Of a stretch of DNA of 64,000 bases, positions 25,583 to 38,619 are shown piece by piece (the stretch's first letter is position 1; every line of letters begins with the position of its first letter). The translations under genes were made by a program, and so were the position numbers. Source of the stretch: Acanthopleura granulata (Eukaryota; Mollusca; Polyplacophora; Chitonida; Chitonidae); contig JABBOT010000010.1 of assembly GCA_016165875.1 (NCBI GenBank), forward strand, positions 12,673,357 to 12,737,356, written 5' to 3'. The notes under the pieces are model-generated. The model was not told the origin of the DNA. It worked only from the letters and a program-made list of their open reading frames with translations, and ran no database searches.

Positions 25583-26390
25583 TTCACTGAGAGTAATGAA
25601 TAACTGGACAGCTTTGACTCAGTACAATCAGACAAGAACCAGTATATCACTATTCTCAAACAAACAGAATGTCCCACACTGTGCATTCCTCTATAATGAA
25701 TGTACACCAATAAGCAGAACATGTAGCAATATTTGCTTCAAAAATAAAACATAAAACATGTAGAGCTACATGTACATAGGTAAGATAAGCATGTCTTTTT
25801 ATGGTCTCCATGTAATTAACACTGCAAGAACACTGATAATGTAATAAAAACTTTGTAAAAACACACACACTTTCCATAAGCTTTTTTCTTTTTTGTTAAT
25901 GGTAACATTACAGAGAATATCGCTTAAAGTTAGCAGAAAATAGCTCTGCTGAACAGATTAATACATAACAGGTTTGACTTTCCATACCAGACCAGTTTAT
26001 CTGCTGTCAAAATATACCTAGTTTTCTGATATTGCTTGAATTACGTGTGCCTTCATTAATATTCATGATTAACACAGAAGTATCAACCAGAAAATAAAAA
26101 AACGCAGAGCAGATGACCTCACACTGACATCATGAGAAACTGGGATGAACAGGAAATTACCTCATACCCTTCATGAATTTGTCATCTTTAAACCGGACAT
26201 TTTTCGGAAAAAACTCAAAACCAAGTAATCTTTCCAAAGAGATGATCAATCCCATACATGTTATTGTCAGTACTAAGGGTAAATTTTTCTTGAAAAAGTT
26301 AGTTTTAGTTTTGTCTGCCTTAGACTGGAGCAAGGAAATTATCGTGCTTCCAGGGTACGTGTCTTTACAGCATCAAACTTGTACGCTTTA

Positions 26391-26737
26391 GAATGAATGA
26401 ATGAATGCTTATTGTTTAACGCCCTACTCAAGAATATTTCACTTATACGAAGGCGGTGTCTCCTTGGTGCAGGACGGATTTCCACCGTATCTTTTATCTG
26501 GTGCTGCCTCACCGAGACGACTTGCCGAAGACACTCAACAAGCCCCCTCACCCAGTCACATTATACTGACACCGGGCCGACCAGTCCACCCTCTATCCTC
26601 TTATTGCTGAGCGCCTAGCGAGGGAGCAGAATGTACCATTTTTTAAAGTCTTTGGTATGACCCGACCCAGGTTTGAACCCAGATCTCCCCGTCCGGAAGC
26701 GGACGCCCAACCAACTGCGCTATCCGGGCGGGTGTGT
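26391..26737 (-). repeat. tRNA-derived SINE, family 2, full length
   Basis: On the minus strand: GCCCGGATAGCGCAGTTGGT (A box), GATCTGGGTTCAAACCTGGG (B box), a body with CCAAAGACTTTAAAAAATGG and GTGTCAGTATAATGTGACTG, and a 3' end GTATAAGTGAAATATTCTTG that is the same as in family 1. Confidence 0.85.
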
Positions 26738-28035
26738 ACGCTTTAGTGTAGTGATTTCAAGCAGGTAATCCAGTTGTTCAAGGACAAACTCAAGATTTTT
26801 TCACGTATACAATGTATTTTATAGTTTCTAAAACTTGGAGTCTTAAAAGTCGCATTGGTGGAAGGCAAGTGAACCTCAACCATGGTTACACTGGTATACA
26901 CATGGTATCCACTGTTTACTGTTACCCCAGAGGTTGAACATCCCAGGAAATTTTAATTAGCTATCTCTTAAGTCATCTGTTACGTGATTTACTGCCTGTT
27001 TCAGTAGAAGGACTATCTGAACCAGGCCTATGATGCTCTGCACAAAGAGTAACACCACACAGGATATAACTTGAATTACATGATATAAAAGGCTACAGGG
27101 CGCATAATTCTTTTTACATGGACTACAGAAATAGGCGCAGATTGATTTAACTTCTTAAGTTTTGTTGCTTGTGCAATATCATACAAATATTTACAGTACT
27201 TATGCTGTGCTATTTGACTTAAGTTTTTTTTTTTTTTATGAGAAACGCTCAATGTTGGCCGTATGCAAAAAAAACCACAGACTTAAGCAATTCACTGGAC
27301 TAAGGAGTTTCATGACACCTAGCCTTGGACCCTGGTTAAGAAGTTCTCATCTTTGCACAAATGTAGGCTTGTTACCTTTTTCCAACCAAATCTAAACTTT
27401 GAGCTATATATACATGAGACAGTTACCAAAATATAAATAAGATGTTCGCCTGGTATTAGTGAAGGGGTAGAATTTCTTCTACAAAAGGCACCATGACAGT
27501 CAAACAAATTCTGGGTCAGAAGTGACAACAGGATGAACATGAATATGTAAATGGAGAGATGAGCTCTGCTTTCTCTAAATACAAATCACAAAAGAAATGC
27601 AATTATTTTTAATGTATTAGCATCATAAGGAAAAATAGGCTTGGGGACTCACAGCAAACTATGACAAACCAGTTTTGAGCACTATGAGAGAGAAATCTTC
27701 TGTCCAGCAGACATATCTGCACTTCAAATCAACTAACCACCACTTGTGTCCATTGTTTTTAACAATGTTAACAGACAGGTACAAAAAAAATATAGCTGCT
27801 AAAGCAGCGATTCAAGCAGGTATTGCCGGCCTTTATGGTTTCACTTCCCATTACCTTAATGGCGTCCATGTATAGATACATACCCGACTTAATTAGAAAG
27901 CCTACATTCTTAATAGTCATTAGTGCATTGCAAGTACACTGTATATGCAGATGTGCCAAACGGAGTAAATCGAGCTTTGGACAATACTTGAAGGTGTGCA
28001 TGTCAACAAAGCTCAATGATTTTCAGCACACAGGC

Positions 28036-28266
28036 TACATATACAGTGCTGTGAACTCAGTGATTTTCAGATTTGCAGCTGTAACAGTTTTCTGTTGCGA
28101 GGCCTCCAAATATGGTGGAAATTGCGCTTGATCACAATTTGCGGCAAAACTACATGTCCAGATTCATGATCAGGACATCAAGCTAGTCGGGTAGTCGGGT
28201 AGCATGCTTACAATATTCATACATTTATCCTAGTCATAAATGCATTTAAAATGCATCATATAACAT
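28036..28266. repeat. Second copy of the 25085-25332 segment
   Basis: Shares CTGTAACAGTTTTCTGTTGC, CTCCAAATATGGTGGAAATT, GCTTGATCACAATTTGC and the end AAATGCATTTAAAATGCATC with 25085-25332, same direction. It lies 2.9 kb away, in the tail-to-tail spacer downstream of the RING gene. Confidence 0.9.
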
Positions 28267-30056
28267 GGGGACGTCAAAGTGCCAAATAGAGTAAATCGGC
28301 CTTTGGACAATTTTTCAAGCGCACAATAAAAATAAGACAGGATTCGTGATCAGGACGTCAAACTACATCAGATGGCAGATTTACAATACTGAAATTCCAA
28401 AAAAAAAAGAAAAAAAAAATTCACCTATCACTTCTGCAGTATGAACTAAAGCCTAACTGGCATAAACATTGCCTTCTTTCTTCCAAATAGTCTCCGGGGA
28501 ACGCTTGTTAGGTCTGCTAAATTTCAAGTCAATCAGACTTTGGGTTTTGAAAAAAATAACTGAAATGTTTTAACTTCAACCCAAATTGGCCGCCAAGACA
28601 CATGCCTGAGGACACCCAAACCCAAATCACCCAAACTTGTAAGAGCACATTTCCCGATCTATTACATAGCTAGGTTTCACGCATTTCTGTTAAGCCTTTT
28701 TAGCTGAAGAAGTTTTTCAATTTTGAAAAATGAAGAAAATGATGATTTTTTTTTGGCATGTAATATTTCCGGTTTGCTGACGTCACTTCCGGCTGTGTAG
28801 AAGTTGTCTGCTTGACTTGTGATGATGTTAAGCCTTAACATTGCATTTCTAGCTTCATTGGTTACAGAGATACACCCACTTCTGGCTTTGATGACGTCAC
28901 TTCCGATTTTGCAAAAATTGCATATTCGGAATAAGCATGCAAAACTGCAACAGATGGGACTATTTGCCAGACATCATCAAGTGTAGAAATAATTGGCAAA
29001 ATACGAAATCCGGGGTCACATGACATTTTCACCCAATTACAGCTTGTACAATTTTCAACCAAAAACGTTCTCATTCTCAAACTTAACAAGCCTAGGCTTT
29101 GTACAACTTCAGTTTAAATTTCAGCTCAGTTGCATCAGCTGTTCTGGAGAAGATTTTTTAAGGTTTTCATCAAAATCCAACATGGTGGCCAAGTCACGTG
29201 ATGAAATCTGCTCAAAAGCTACGAAGTATAACTTCAAGTCATACAGACAAACATGTTAAAAGTTAATAAACTTCGGACTAATAGTTTTCTCTAGAAACGT
29301 GTCACAATTTTGGTGAGTATAATACCAAAAACAAATAATCCTAACAGATACAATAGGGATTCAAGCCTGAATGGCTTGAACCCTAAAAAAACACCATATT
29401 TATGTACAAATTTGAGAACTTTCAGTTCAAGATCAACCTTTTCTAAGGTCAAAGACTTGCACATACATGGCTACATAACCTTTTTAACATAAATACACAT
29501 GTGCAAAAACTGATATATATATTCAAAAAGAAAACTAAATCGAAATTTAAGAACTTGTAACGCCTACCCAATCTGGATGACAAACCTGACAGGTTGTAGT
29601 TATCTACCATTACATACATGTTTCTGTATTTCTTTAAGAGTAACAATATGCTTAGTACTGACAAATGTAAAGTGCAACATGAGAACAAGAAAAAAAAAAA
29701 CAAATACGTAAAAGGAACCAGCTGTTCATTATAACTTAACATATTCAAAAAGCAATATAAAATACTTTCAAAAAGGGACAGTCATATTACAGGAGACATT
29801 TCTACAAGTATCTCTGGGAAGTGCCAACATCCACAGATACAGACGGTGTTCAGAGAGAAAGAAGTCACCTTCACAGGTCATGTAATATAGGCAGTTACAC
29901 AGCTCTTGAACTGAAAAAGTCTGTGAAGACTGACATAAAGGCTCCAATATTACTACAATACAATGAATAAATGAGATGTATTGGTTTTTTAAAAGAAATT
30001 TCCAAATAATATTGGTTCACAAAATTATAATACTTGTGGGTGAAATAAAGAGTGAA

Positions 30057-33000
30057 TCAGTTGAAGAAATGAGTATATGAGCTTGAGTAGCACTTTCGAC
30101 GTCGTCTTTGGCCCCGAGCTTCATTTGACGTTTGGCGTGATCTCCGTCTCAATTTACGAACAGGCTGAAATGGTTTATCAGAGGACCCAAGGGAACCTGA
30201 CCTTGCACAATCAGTGCGAAAGCTCCTCACATTTTCATTTTCATCTGGAATCTGAGCATGACACTCTCTGTAACAAATCAACAGGCAGCAATTCAGCAAT
30301 CTGATGAGTATTCTATTTAACACTGGACATTGTTGTCAAGAGTTTAATTGATCAGTTTTTCAACAGGAACCCTGGCTTTTCTTGCAGGGGCTGAACGACT
30401 AGTAAATATTATGCACTGCATCTTCCAACATACACGAAAAGAAACAGACATAGGTCTGGTCCCAGGTTCACAATGCCGTCTCAAACTCAAATCAGATTTA
30501 ACTTCAAAACAGTTCACCTTATTAAAATAGTAACTTACCCTACAAAATTTTTTACCTTAATATTTAAAGCTATTCAAGTTCAAATGTAAGTCCAGGAATA
30601 ATGTAAGTATTAGTGTAAGGAAGCTTTTAACATCCGGTTTTACATTATACATTTACTTGCTAGATTTACTAACAGCAGCAGCTGTTAGCTAGTGAATTGC
30701 TGCTGGGTGGGTCATTTTTGTTCAACTTGACAATGTGATTTGTTTATTTGATTGGTGTTTTACACCATATTCAAGAATATTTCACTTATGCGAAATGGTG
30801 GAAGGAAATCCACAACCATCTGCAGGGTTGCTGGGAGATCTTCCTACGTGGGGCTGGAGATGAAGCCAGCATGAGCTGGGCTTGAACTCAGTGACCGCAG
30901 AGGCGGGAGGCTTCTGGGTCATTGCACTGCGCTAGTGCACTAATCGACTGAGCCACGGAGGTCCTCACTTGACTGTGAGCATTATATCTTTACCTTTCAT
31001 GTTCTGAGAGCTCCCATACCCACATCTCCAGGTTACAGTTTTTGTCTGGACATCGTGATACACCTAAACATTTCTGTTGGTGTATGTTGTCTTCTGGGAT
31101 TTCAGGCCTGCCACAAACAAGAGTAATTCACATACATGCGGTAAAGCTAAATTCAGGATTATAACTCCACAGTTGGAAAAAACAGTTTCTTAGATTTATT
31201 TATTTGATTGGTGTTTTACACCGTACTCAAGAATATTTCACTTTATGATGGCGGCCAGCATTAAGGTGGGAGAAAACTGGACAGAGCCCTGGGTAACGCA
31301 ACGACTGTCCACAGGTTGCTGGTGGACCTTCCCACGCACGGCCATAGAGCAAGCCAGTATGAGGTGGACTTGAACTCACAGTGACCGCACTGGTGAGAGG
31401 CACAAGGTCACAACACCGGGCTGGCGCTCTCTCTCCCTTGGCCACAGAGGCACCTGAGTCCGTGAAAATACATTTACATCATATGAGATTTAACTTATGG
31501 AACAGAATTTATTGGCTTTGTGCACTTACATGCAACTAATGCAGTGCTTTCTAAGTCAAAAAATATCAACTTAATTCTTTCATTCAGATTTGAGAACATG
31601 TATTCTGCCTGTGTACATTTACACTTAAGAAAACCCCTAGGTTTCCATACAGGTTACCTTGCTTCTCCATAACTGCGAACTGAACAACCGAAAACAGGTT
31701 ACCATACCATTAAACTTGTGAATCCTGTTTAAGATTATCATAAGAAATAGTATGTAGTACCCCTGCCACTGGGTAAGAGCATGTCAAGATACCCTTTATA
31801 TTGCACTAGTAATATGGGAACTTGAAATCAAACTCACCTCTTTAAGGGAAAAGACTCCTCTCTTTGACAATATGGGCACTTCTCCATGCCCGTTCTTCTG
31901 TGGCCATCATTTGAATAGAGACATTCCTCACAGATTCTGTGCTGACAGCTCCCATAAACCATCCGTAGTTTCGGGGTAAGGCAAATCAAACAGTTGAAAC
32001 TACAAATCAAAATATACCAACAACTTGCATACATATATTTACACATAACAAAGCTTAATATCATATGATGATCTGTACAGGATGCTAAATGCTATTTACT
32101 TATTTATTTATTTAATTGGTGTTTTATGCTGTACTCGAGAATATTTCACTTATATGACGGCAGCTCGCATTACGGTGGGAGGAAACCCACGACCATCCGC
32201 AGCTTGCTGGCATATCTTCCCACGTGCTAAATGCTAAATTACAGGGCTACATATTTCTTACTGCACAGTTAGCCTACAAAGGGTTTACAAGAAACCCACT
32301 ACAATTTGATGGAATTTTTCACCAACTGCTGTACCAACTTCAGTAAAAAGAGGGAATTCAGTTTATGCGAAAAAATGATGAGCAAAATACAAAAAAATTA
32401 GGGACAATGACAGACGGCATCTCATTTCACAGAATAATTTATTTATTAATTTGATTGATGACGCCATAGTAAAGAATATTTCACTTATAAGACAGCGGTG
32501 GGTTGGGAGAGGGGGAAGGGATGTGTATAACCAATGACCATCTGCAGGTTGCTGGCTTCACATAACGACTTACAACCACTTTTGTAGCCAACAGTAACAC
32601 TTACCCATTTCACCTTCACAGCCATACGGCTTGTAACTGTTAGTTTTAAAATGCAGCCGTGGTAAGACGTAGTCCATCTACTCATTTAATGGCCATAAAA
32701 TCTGCTGTGAACTTTTAATACTAGATAAGTTGTAGTTCACAGCCCAAACGACTTCCATGGTAAATTCTTTCATTTACGCAGAGTTTTCCGACATGCAAGC
32801 TGTCAGAAGGAAAATCCAGGTTAAACCCTACAACCCAAGAGCAAACATCACGTGATCTTGACCGCCCAAATTTTCACTTTCACCCGTACAATTTTTAACC
32901 CATGCAGGAGTTGTAATTCCAAGACATCTAGTTCCTGTGCCCTTCACACAACTGCCAAAGTGACACTTTACATATAGTGCTTCATGCGTCATGCATAGCT

Positions 33001-36000
33001 AACTCTCAAAAAAGTTTGCGTCTTGTTTTTCTTTTCACTATATTTGGTGCCTTCATTATACTTCTTACTTCAAACCATGCATGCAGTCCGGCATTGCTCT
33101 GATGTCGGGATTTGCATTAGAAATGACGCTAATGCTTGAGTACCCACTTCAGCGAGATCAATTTTCACAAATCTAGAGACTACCTGCTGGCACCCCAAAA
33201 ACACACTCCTCATACTGCTACCTGGTCAAATCGTTATAACACATCCCTTTCCCATTGCCACTCATGTTTTTGTATGGGTGATCCTTATCAAGTATCATTT
33301 ATGAGAAAACATGCAGGCTGTGTGGCTGTGAAATGTTTTCAAGATGGTTGCCACACAGGACCAAACCAGTAAATGCAATTTGGGAATGTGCTCATGAGCG
33401 GATATGTGTAATATCTCAACATTTTTTAACTCCAACAATATTGTTTGTGCAATGGACTTTTGAAGTCTTTTCAGTTCTTTTATTTATAGTATTGTGGTTT
33501 TGCACTATCTGAAAATAAGTCAACTGTGCAGTCCAGGAGTTCGACTGTTGGTGACGAATCATGTGATTATGTGCATGACCCACTTAAACAATGCAGGAAA
33601 TGATATTTGTCTCAAAACGAATAGCAACAGGGTCATCTGGAGGCATTTTCATGATCCAGGGAACCTTACCGGATTATGCTTACAAAATTATATGTGGCAA
33701 TGGGAAGGGGAAATATTACGAAGAGGATTTGACCAGCCAGAGGTACATGGAGTGCTTTTTCGGGGTTCCACCTGACAGTCACCAGATTTGTCACACTTAT
33801 TGGTGTGAGTGGGTATTTCAGTGATACTCATTTCTACTGCAAATCCCAAAGTTAGAGCAATCTTGGACTATTTTCAAATAGGAATTATTTGAAAGCCAAA
33901 AGCCTAATGAATTAGAGGCTGTATGCTACCAATACAATGTCTAACAGAGGTCCATTTGAAAAACGAGGGGTATTTTCCTATCGGTATTTCGACGCTGCCC
34001 ATCCTTTAAAATCTCTTTGTTCCTCAATCAGAAATGACCAGCCAAGTTGATCGCATGTCACAGTGGTTTTAAAACGCGCTTTTAGGCAGTGGCCTCATTA
34101 TTTAAGTGAAAGACAGCTCATGTTCTAAGTCAAGTTTGCCAAAATGGTTGGACAATATTAGGTTTATTTTGGTAAAGTACTTTTTTTAACTGCTACTACG
34201 CCAGCAATAAGGCCATACACAATATTATTTGTGTTTGCTACAACCCGACGACCCAAAAAATTTGCTGGGAAAAAAAAAAAATATATCGTCATTTTTTTTT
34301 TTAATTCAGCCAAAATTATAGGGAGACAACTTTGGCCAAACTTTGAGGGGAAGTGACTTCCTTGTCTAAGTTTCTAAGCTATCATGGCCGCCAAATGTAC
34401 GGTTAGGTTCCAGTTATCGATTTGATTCATCAGCGATTTGCTATTAAAGTCAAACTAAAACATTTTAACTTCATTACACCCATTAAATATTCACTTGGTG
34501 CCTTTTCTGCAAAGAGAAAGGTATACAAATAGACATCACTCCATAAAGGCTGTGACCACTGTACACTGTCTGATTATCAAGTGTTCTGGCCTTCTAGCTG
34601 TTCTGCCGAGTGCTGTTAGCAAAATTTTGAAGAAAAATAAAAATACAAGGAGCCTGTTACCATCATTTTTATTGATGGTTATTAGCTTGAGGAAATGATA
34701 GTCTCAATCATTTAAAACTGTGGCTGTAATGTCCTGTTTCTGTTGTTGAAAATATATGCATGAACACTTTCGGGTCAGGAAGTCCACTAAAATGTTTATT
34801 TTATGATATGTTTATTTTATTGTTTGTGAATTGAATTATTTCAGTCTTAGAAGGATACACATACAGTATCTATGGGTCAAGTAACCATTGTGACAAATTG
34901 AAACTGATTAATTTAAAACTTCAACTTTGCAGTCACAAGATCAAAAGAGAAATTTTGTCTGTTAATGATTGAGTTATCGAAGAACCCCCAACAGATCCGT
35001 CATTTTTATGGACCTTCGGCCATTATGCTTCTAACACTGATCAAATAAATGATTCTGGTGAAGAAAAAGAACCAATTCCAGACATCTTACTTTTTTAAAA
35101 AGGTGATTTCCCCCCTTTGATCAAAAATGTATCATTTCACTGATACATTGTTGTGATGTGGAAATACTGAAGATTAGGGTCACTTGAAAAAGACAGATGC
35201 ATTCCACAGTGACAGAAGTTCACATGCATGAAAAATGCCGCAAAGTTTCACCCTTTAAACTTCATGTAATGTGACATGATCCTGGCTCTCCTGTTCCTAA
35301 TATAAGTGTTTTAAAATAGACAAGATAGCCATGGCCTACATGGGGGCTTACAGTCAACATAGCCATGCATGTGCAATGCACTTGTATGGGGAATACACTT
35401 CATGCTTTTTGTTTTGTTTTTTTTCATTATTGCAGAGCCCAAATAACCTTAAAAAGAATACAGAAATTTTCCATTCTTCATTAAAGGAGAAGGAAACAAA
35501 AATGACACAAAAATCAGATGAAAGAGCATCAAAACTTATTTGCGATTATGGTCTTCAATATATATATATATTTTTGTTTATATTTTTTTGGTTCATGAAA
35601 AAATTGTATTACATGTTTGTATGGTGGGTATTTGGGACCAACTCTTGCTATTTATCGTTGTTACATAATAATGTTCTAAATAAGGACATGATGCATGTCT
35701 AATAAATTCATTTCAATGTAAATGTGTTGTTTATATCCAAACATATGCATTAACCTGAATTGTGAAAATATTTATGAACATAATGAAAATATAAATATGA
35801 TCCAAATTCAGGTTAAATACATCTGTTAGCTGAAAAGGACACATTCTAAAGCAAAAAATATTTTTCTAATGTGTGTTACTTCCTCATTTATAACATTATT
35901 ACACAAAAACTATACTATACCAAAAGGTGGTCCCAGATACCCATTGTACAAAAATTATTCTCAAGGGTCTTTTTCTCCTTAAAGAAAATTTCAAGACCAC

Positions 36001-38619
36001 ATTTACAACTAACTTTTCGCACTCTTTCATTAAAATGTTATGCAACTGTTATGTTTTCCCCACCTTTAAGGAAGAATCCTCTGTTACAAACACTGCTAAA
36101 TAAACATACTGTTAAATTTATGACATTTATTCAATCAAAAGTAATCAAACAGAACAGATTTCACGGTTCAGATGAGGTCCCACTTCACTCCTTGACAAAG
36201 CCATCAGTTTTATAGGATTTTTGTTAAACTTACAAATATTATTGCCCTTGGTGTACACAATCTGCAAACACCAGCAACACCCACACTGATTTCTTTCAAT
36301 GAAAGCAAAAGGATAAAAGGCTATCTGTCACTCATTAACATGTTAGAGAAATGTTTATTTCATATAACATAAGGGAGTTAAATGTACCTTAATGCTTATC
36401 CGAAGTGTTTTGCTATGCATTTTTTCATCTTCATATTGAAAATATATCATCTTTATGGAATACAGTATATATGTATATCCACACTTTTCTTAGTTTTGTG
36501 CTCTTTGATCATTTCACCTAAAGTATGTGTCAAAACTTATTTTATTTGCTTCTTGCATTAATAAATGAATGTGTCACCTGAACATGACATTTCTATTCTG
36601 GGTCCAGTTAGCTACGATATCAAATCTGCAATCTTGTTCTTTCCTTGTTGTATGATAATGAACATATTATTGATATTCGAGGTGACATGAATATTAAGAG
36701 TCTAAAACCTTGGGCACTTAATCCACTGATATCACCTGGCTACATCGAGACGTATTTCTGATTAAATTAACGTTTAAACTCTTGTTTAAACTATTGCTCA
36801 ACCTTAAAAATAAAATAATCTGTGGAGGCCTGGACTTCTGTCACAAGAAGATGCCACTTCCTCTATAGTTCCACTACTGCAGAGTACATGTATTTCTGTT
36901 AAGTCCCTACTTGATGGGTCTGGCATTATGTCCCGCTCAGCCCATCAAAAGATGGGGAAAAAATATTTCCAACAAAAAAATTCCTTCCTACCTATCCAGA
37001 CTTTTTCAGACGTGATACACAAAATCAACTTCTTTTCATGAATGGCCTAGCTCAGATCTGACACTACTTCGCAGGCTGGCTGTATGGGCTGTGATGTATT
37101 TGTTCCCAGCTGGGAACACTCTTGTCACCTGATACTGTAGAAAGTTGCTAGAGTTGTGTTGGAAACTTAAGTATATATGCAAATTTATAACATGAAATGA
37201 TCAAGAAAGTTAGTCCTGCAACAACACAATGGTCTGGAAATACTTTGCAGTGTTGTTCACCCATGAGCTGGTTATAATTAAAACATACATTAAAACTGTG
37301 TACTGTCCCTATGTTCCATGTTACAATGAAAGTAGACTCAGAATATTTACATTATAAACATCTGATACCTCCTAGCTCTAGATTGGTCATTTCCTCATAA
37401 GCTTAAAAGCATGTGCACCTTCAGATGCCCAGTCGGCAGCGCAATACTCGACACTTTAAACAAATTCATACAATTTCAAACCGGTTTTTACACTCAAGAG
37501 AAATTTGTAGTCTTTTCAAAGAACAGTACTTCAGTCATGAGCTGTCTTTTACTTTAACTACTTGCCAATCGCTACATATTTTTGTTTATCGCTAATTCTC
37601 CACACTGTGGGAGTTTTCGGCTTTCGAGATACCTGTGTAACAGTGTAAATCCTGCACCAAAATACTCCACATCAAGGAGATTACCAGATTCTCTTCATGG
37701 CTGACTAAAAATGGTGGATGCGAGAAATTTTCACTGAAGCAATGGTCTAAAACAGCAGATATGGCCTTAACACAAGCATTTTAAAACCGGTGCGACATGC
37801 AATCCCTTCGGCTGATCATTGCTGACTGAGGAACATACCGATTTCAAAGGGTGGGCAGCGTCTAAATATCGATAGGAAAATACCCCTCGTTTTTCAAATG
37901 GACCCCTATTAGACATTGTATCGTTAGAAGTCTAATTCATTAAGCCAGAACACCGATGCTCTAAGAGACATAGTGCATAGCCTTCTCTAACTCTCTATGT
38001 TTATGTACATAAAACTGACATAACGAGACATGCCTGTGTAACCCAGATAGAAGTTTCTAGTTGCCCATATTTGCGCATGAACAGATCGCATCACACGGTA
38101 GATAAATAAAAGCCCGAAGTCGTTCATGTCCATCTGTTAACATTACAAACTTCGGCGACAGCCCAGTATAGAGCCCAGATCTAATTTCTTTTCTGTGTTT
38201 TTGACTAAGCTTTCCTCATGAAACAGTGCTCGAGCATATGTATAGTCTCAAATGTCACAAGGACATAAAATGCTCGAAATGGGCTGAATTGTGTGTGACT
38301 TCCTATGGTTATATGCTTTTAACATTGCCACGAAGGACTGTTTGTCTACCAGCGAAGGAATTCCAGTCATGAGCAGCTGAAACAGCCACCCTGCTTACTG
38401 AGTTGTAACCACATGAAGCCCGAACTGCTCAACAAAAAGAACAACATATATGATACAGTGCACAAGCCGATTTACGTGAACACAATGCACGGACAAGCTG
38501 AACACATGCGCTCGTAACATCCAACTAATACAAAGCACCCTGACACCTAATTACTTCTTTTACCTGCGTTCATAGTTGGATTGAATTTCTAGTAACTTTG
38601 CGGCAGCACTAGACGACAT
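30057..38619 (-). CDS. RING finger / TRAF-like zinc finger protein, complete, 4 exons, 180 residues
   Basis: Probable E3 ubiquitin ligase of unassigned family. Exons on the minus strand in order: 38619-38564, 31999-31838, 31107-30994, 30267-30057; all GT-AG and in phase from ATG to TGA (180 residues). After a short leader starting MSSSAAAKLLEIQ comes a full C3HC4 RING: CLIC, then an 11-residue loop, C-x-H-x2-C-x2-C, then C-x2-C (CPYC). Exons 3-4 encode RCPDKNCNLEMWVWELSEHE followed by REC, which fits a C-x4-C-x12-H-x3-C TRAF-like zinc finger split by the last intron. The C-terminal third is basic (RRRSR, RRRRK) and looks disordered; it may be a nuclear signal or bind nucleic acid. The first intron is about 6.6 kb and full of repeats. 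I cannot name the orthologue. Confidence 0.85.
30737..30964 (-). repeat. tRNA-derived SINE, family 1, near full length
   Basis: On the minus strand it starts AGGACCTCCGTGGCTCAGTC (the A box, TGGCTCAGTCGA, runs on from here), then a B box near TGAGTTCAAGCCCAGCTC, and it ends CACCAATCAAATAAACAAA. It lies between the last two exons of the RING gene. Confidence 0.9.
31194..31453 (-). repeat. tRNA-derived SINE, family 1, near full length
   Basis: GATTTATTTATTTGATTGGT, ATGGCGGCCAGCATTAAGGT and GGACTTGAACTCACAGTGAC, ending TGGCCACAGAGGCACC. It lies in the RING gene's second intron, just upstream (in gene order) of exon 3. Confidence 0.9.
32094..32226 (-). repeat. SINE family 1, tRNA head missing
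   Basis: TTATTTATTTATTTAATTGG to TTGCTGGCATATCTTCCCAC; stops before the tRNA-like part. About 95 bp upstream (in gene order) of RING exon 2. Confidence 0.85.
32438..32562 (-). repeat. SINE family 1 fragment
   Basis: TTTATTTATTAATTTGATTG, GAATATTTCACTTATAAGAC and ATCTGCAGGTTGCTGGC; rearranged in the middle. Confidence 0.65.
33905..34140. repeat. Inverted partner of the 37.8-kb repeat
   Basis: Reads TTTGAAAAACGAGGGGTATT and CGACGCTGCCCATCCTTTAA, the reverse of 37776-37944. Further on, GAAAGACAGCTCATG is the reverse of a block at about 37540, so the inversion covers more than one block of the element. Confidence 0.75.
37304..37944. repeat. Dispersed repeat, copy 2, with inverted match to 33905-34140
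   Basis: 37304-37566 matches 528-817 in direct orientation. 37776-37944 matches 33905-34078 in reverse (TCTAATTCATTA against TAATGAATTAGA; AATACCCCTCGTTTTTCAAA against its reverse complement). Both lie in the first intron of the RING gene. No transposase is visible between them. Confidence 0.75.

Larger units (their letters stand above)
20992..30056. other. Tail-to-tail spacer between BPNT1 and the RING gene
   Basis: Holds the BPNT1 3' UTR, the duplications at 24.8-25.6 and 28.0 kb, a family 2 SINE at 26.4-26.7 kb, family 3 and 4 repeats near 24 kb, and presumably the RING gene's 3' UTR next to 30056. No other exon could be supported. Confidence 0.6.

Noticed and set aside
35331..35702. 123-codon plus-strand open frame
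   Set aside because: Low-complexity, AT-rich and hydrophobic by composition; no homology seen, lies in the RING gene's large intron.
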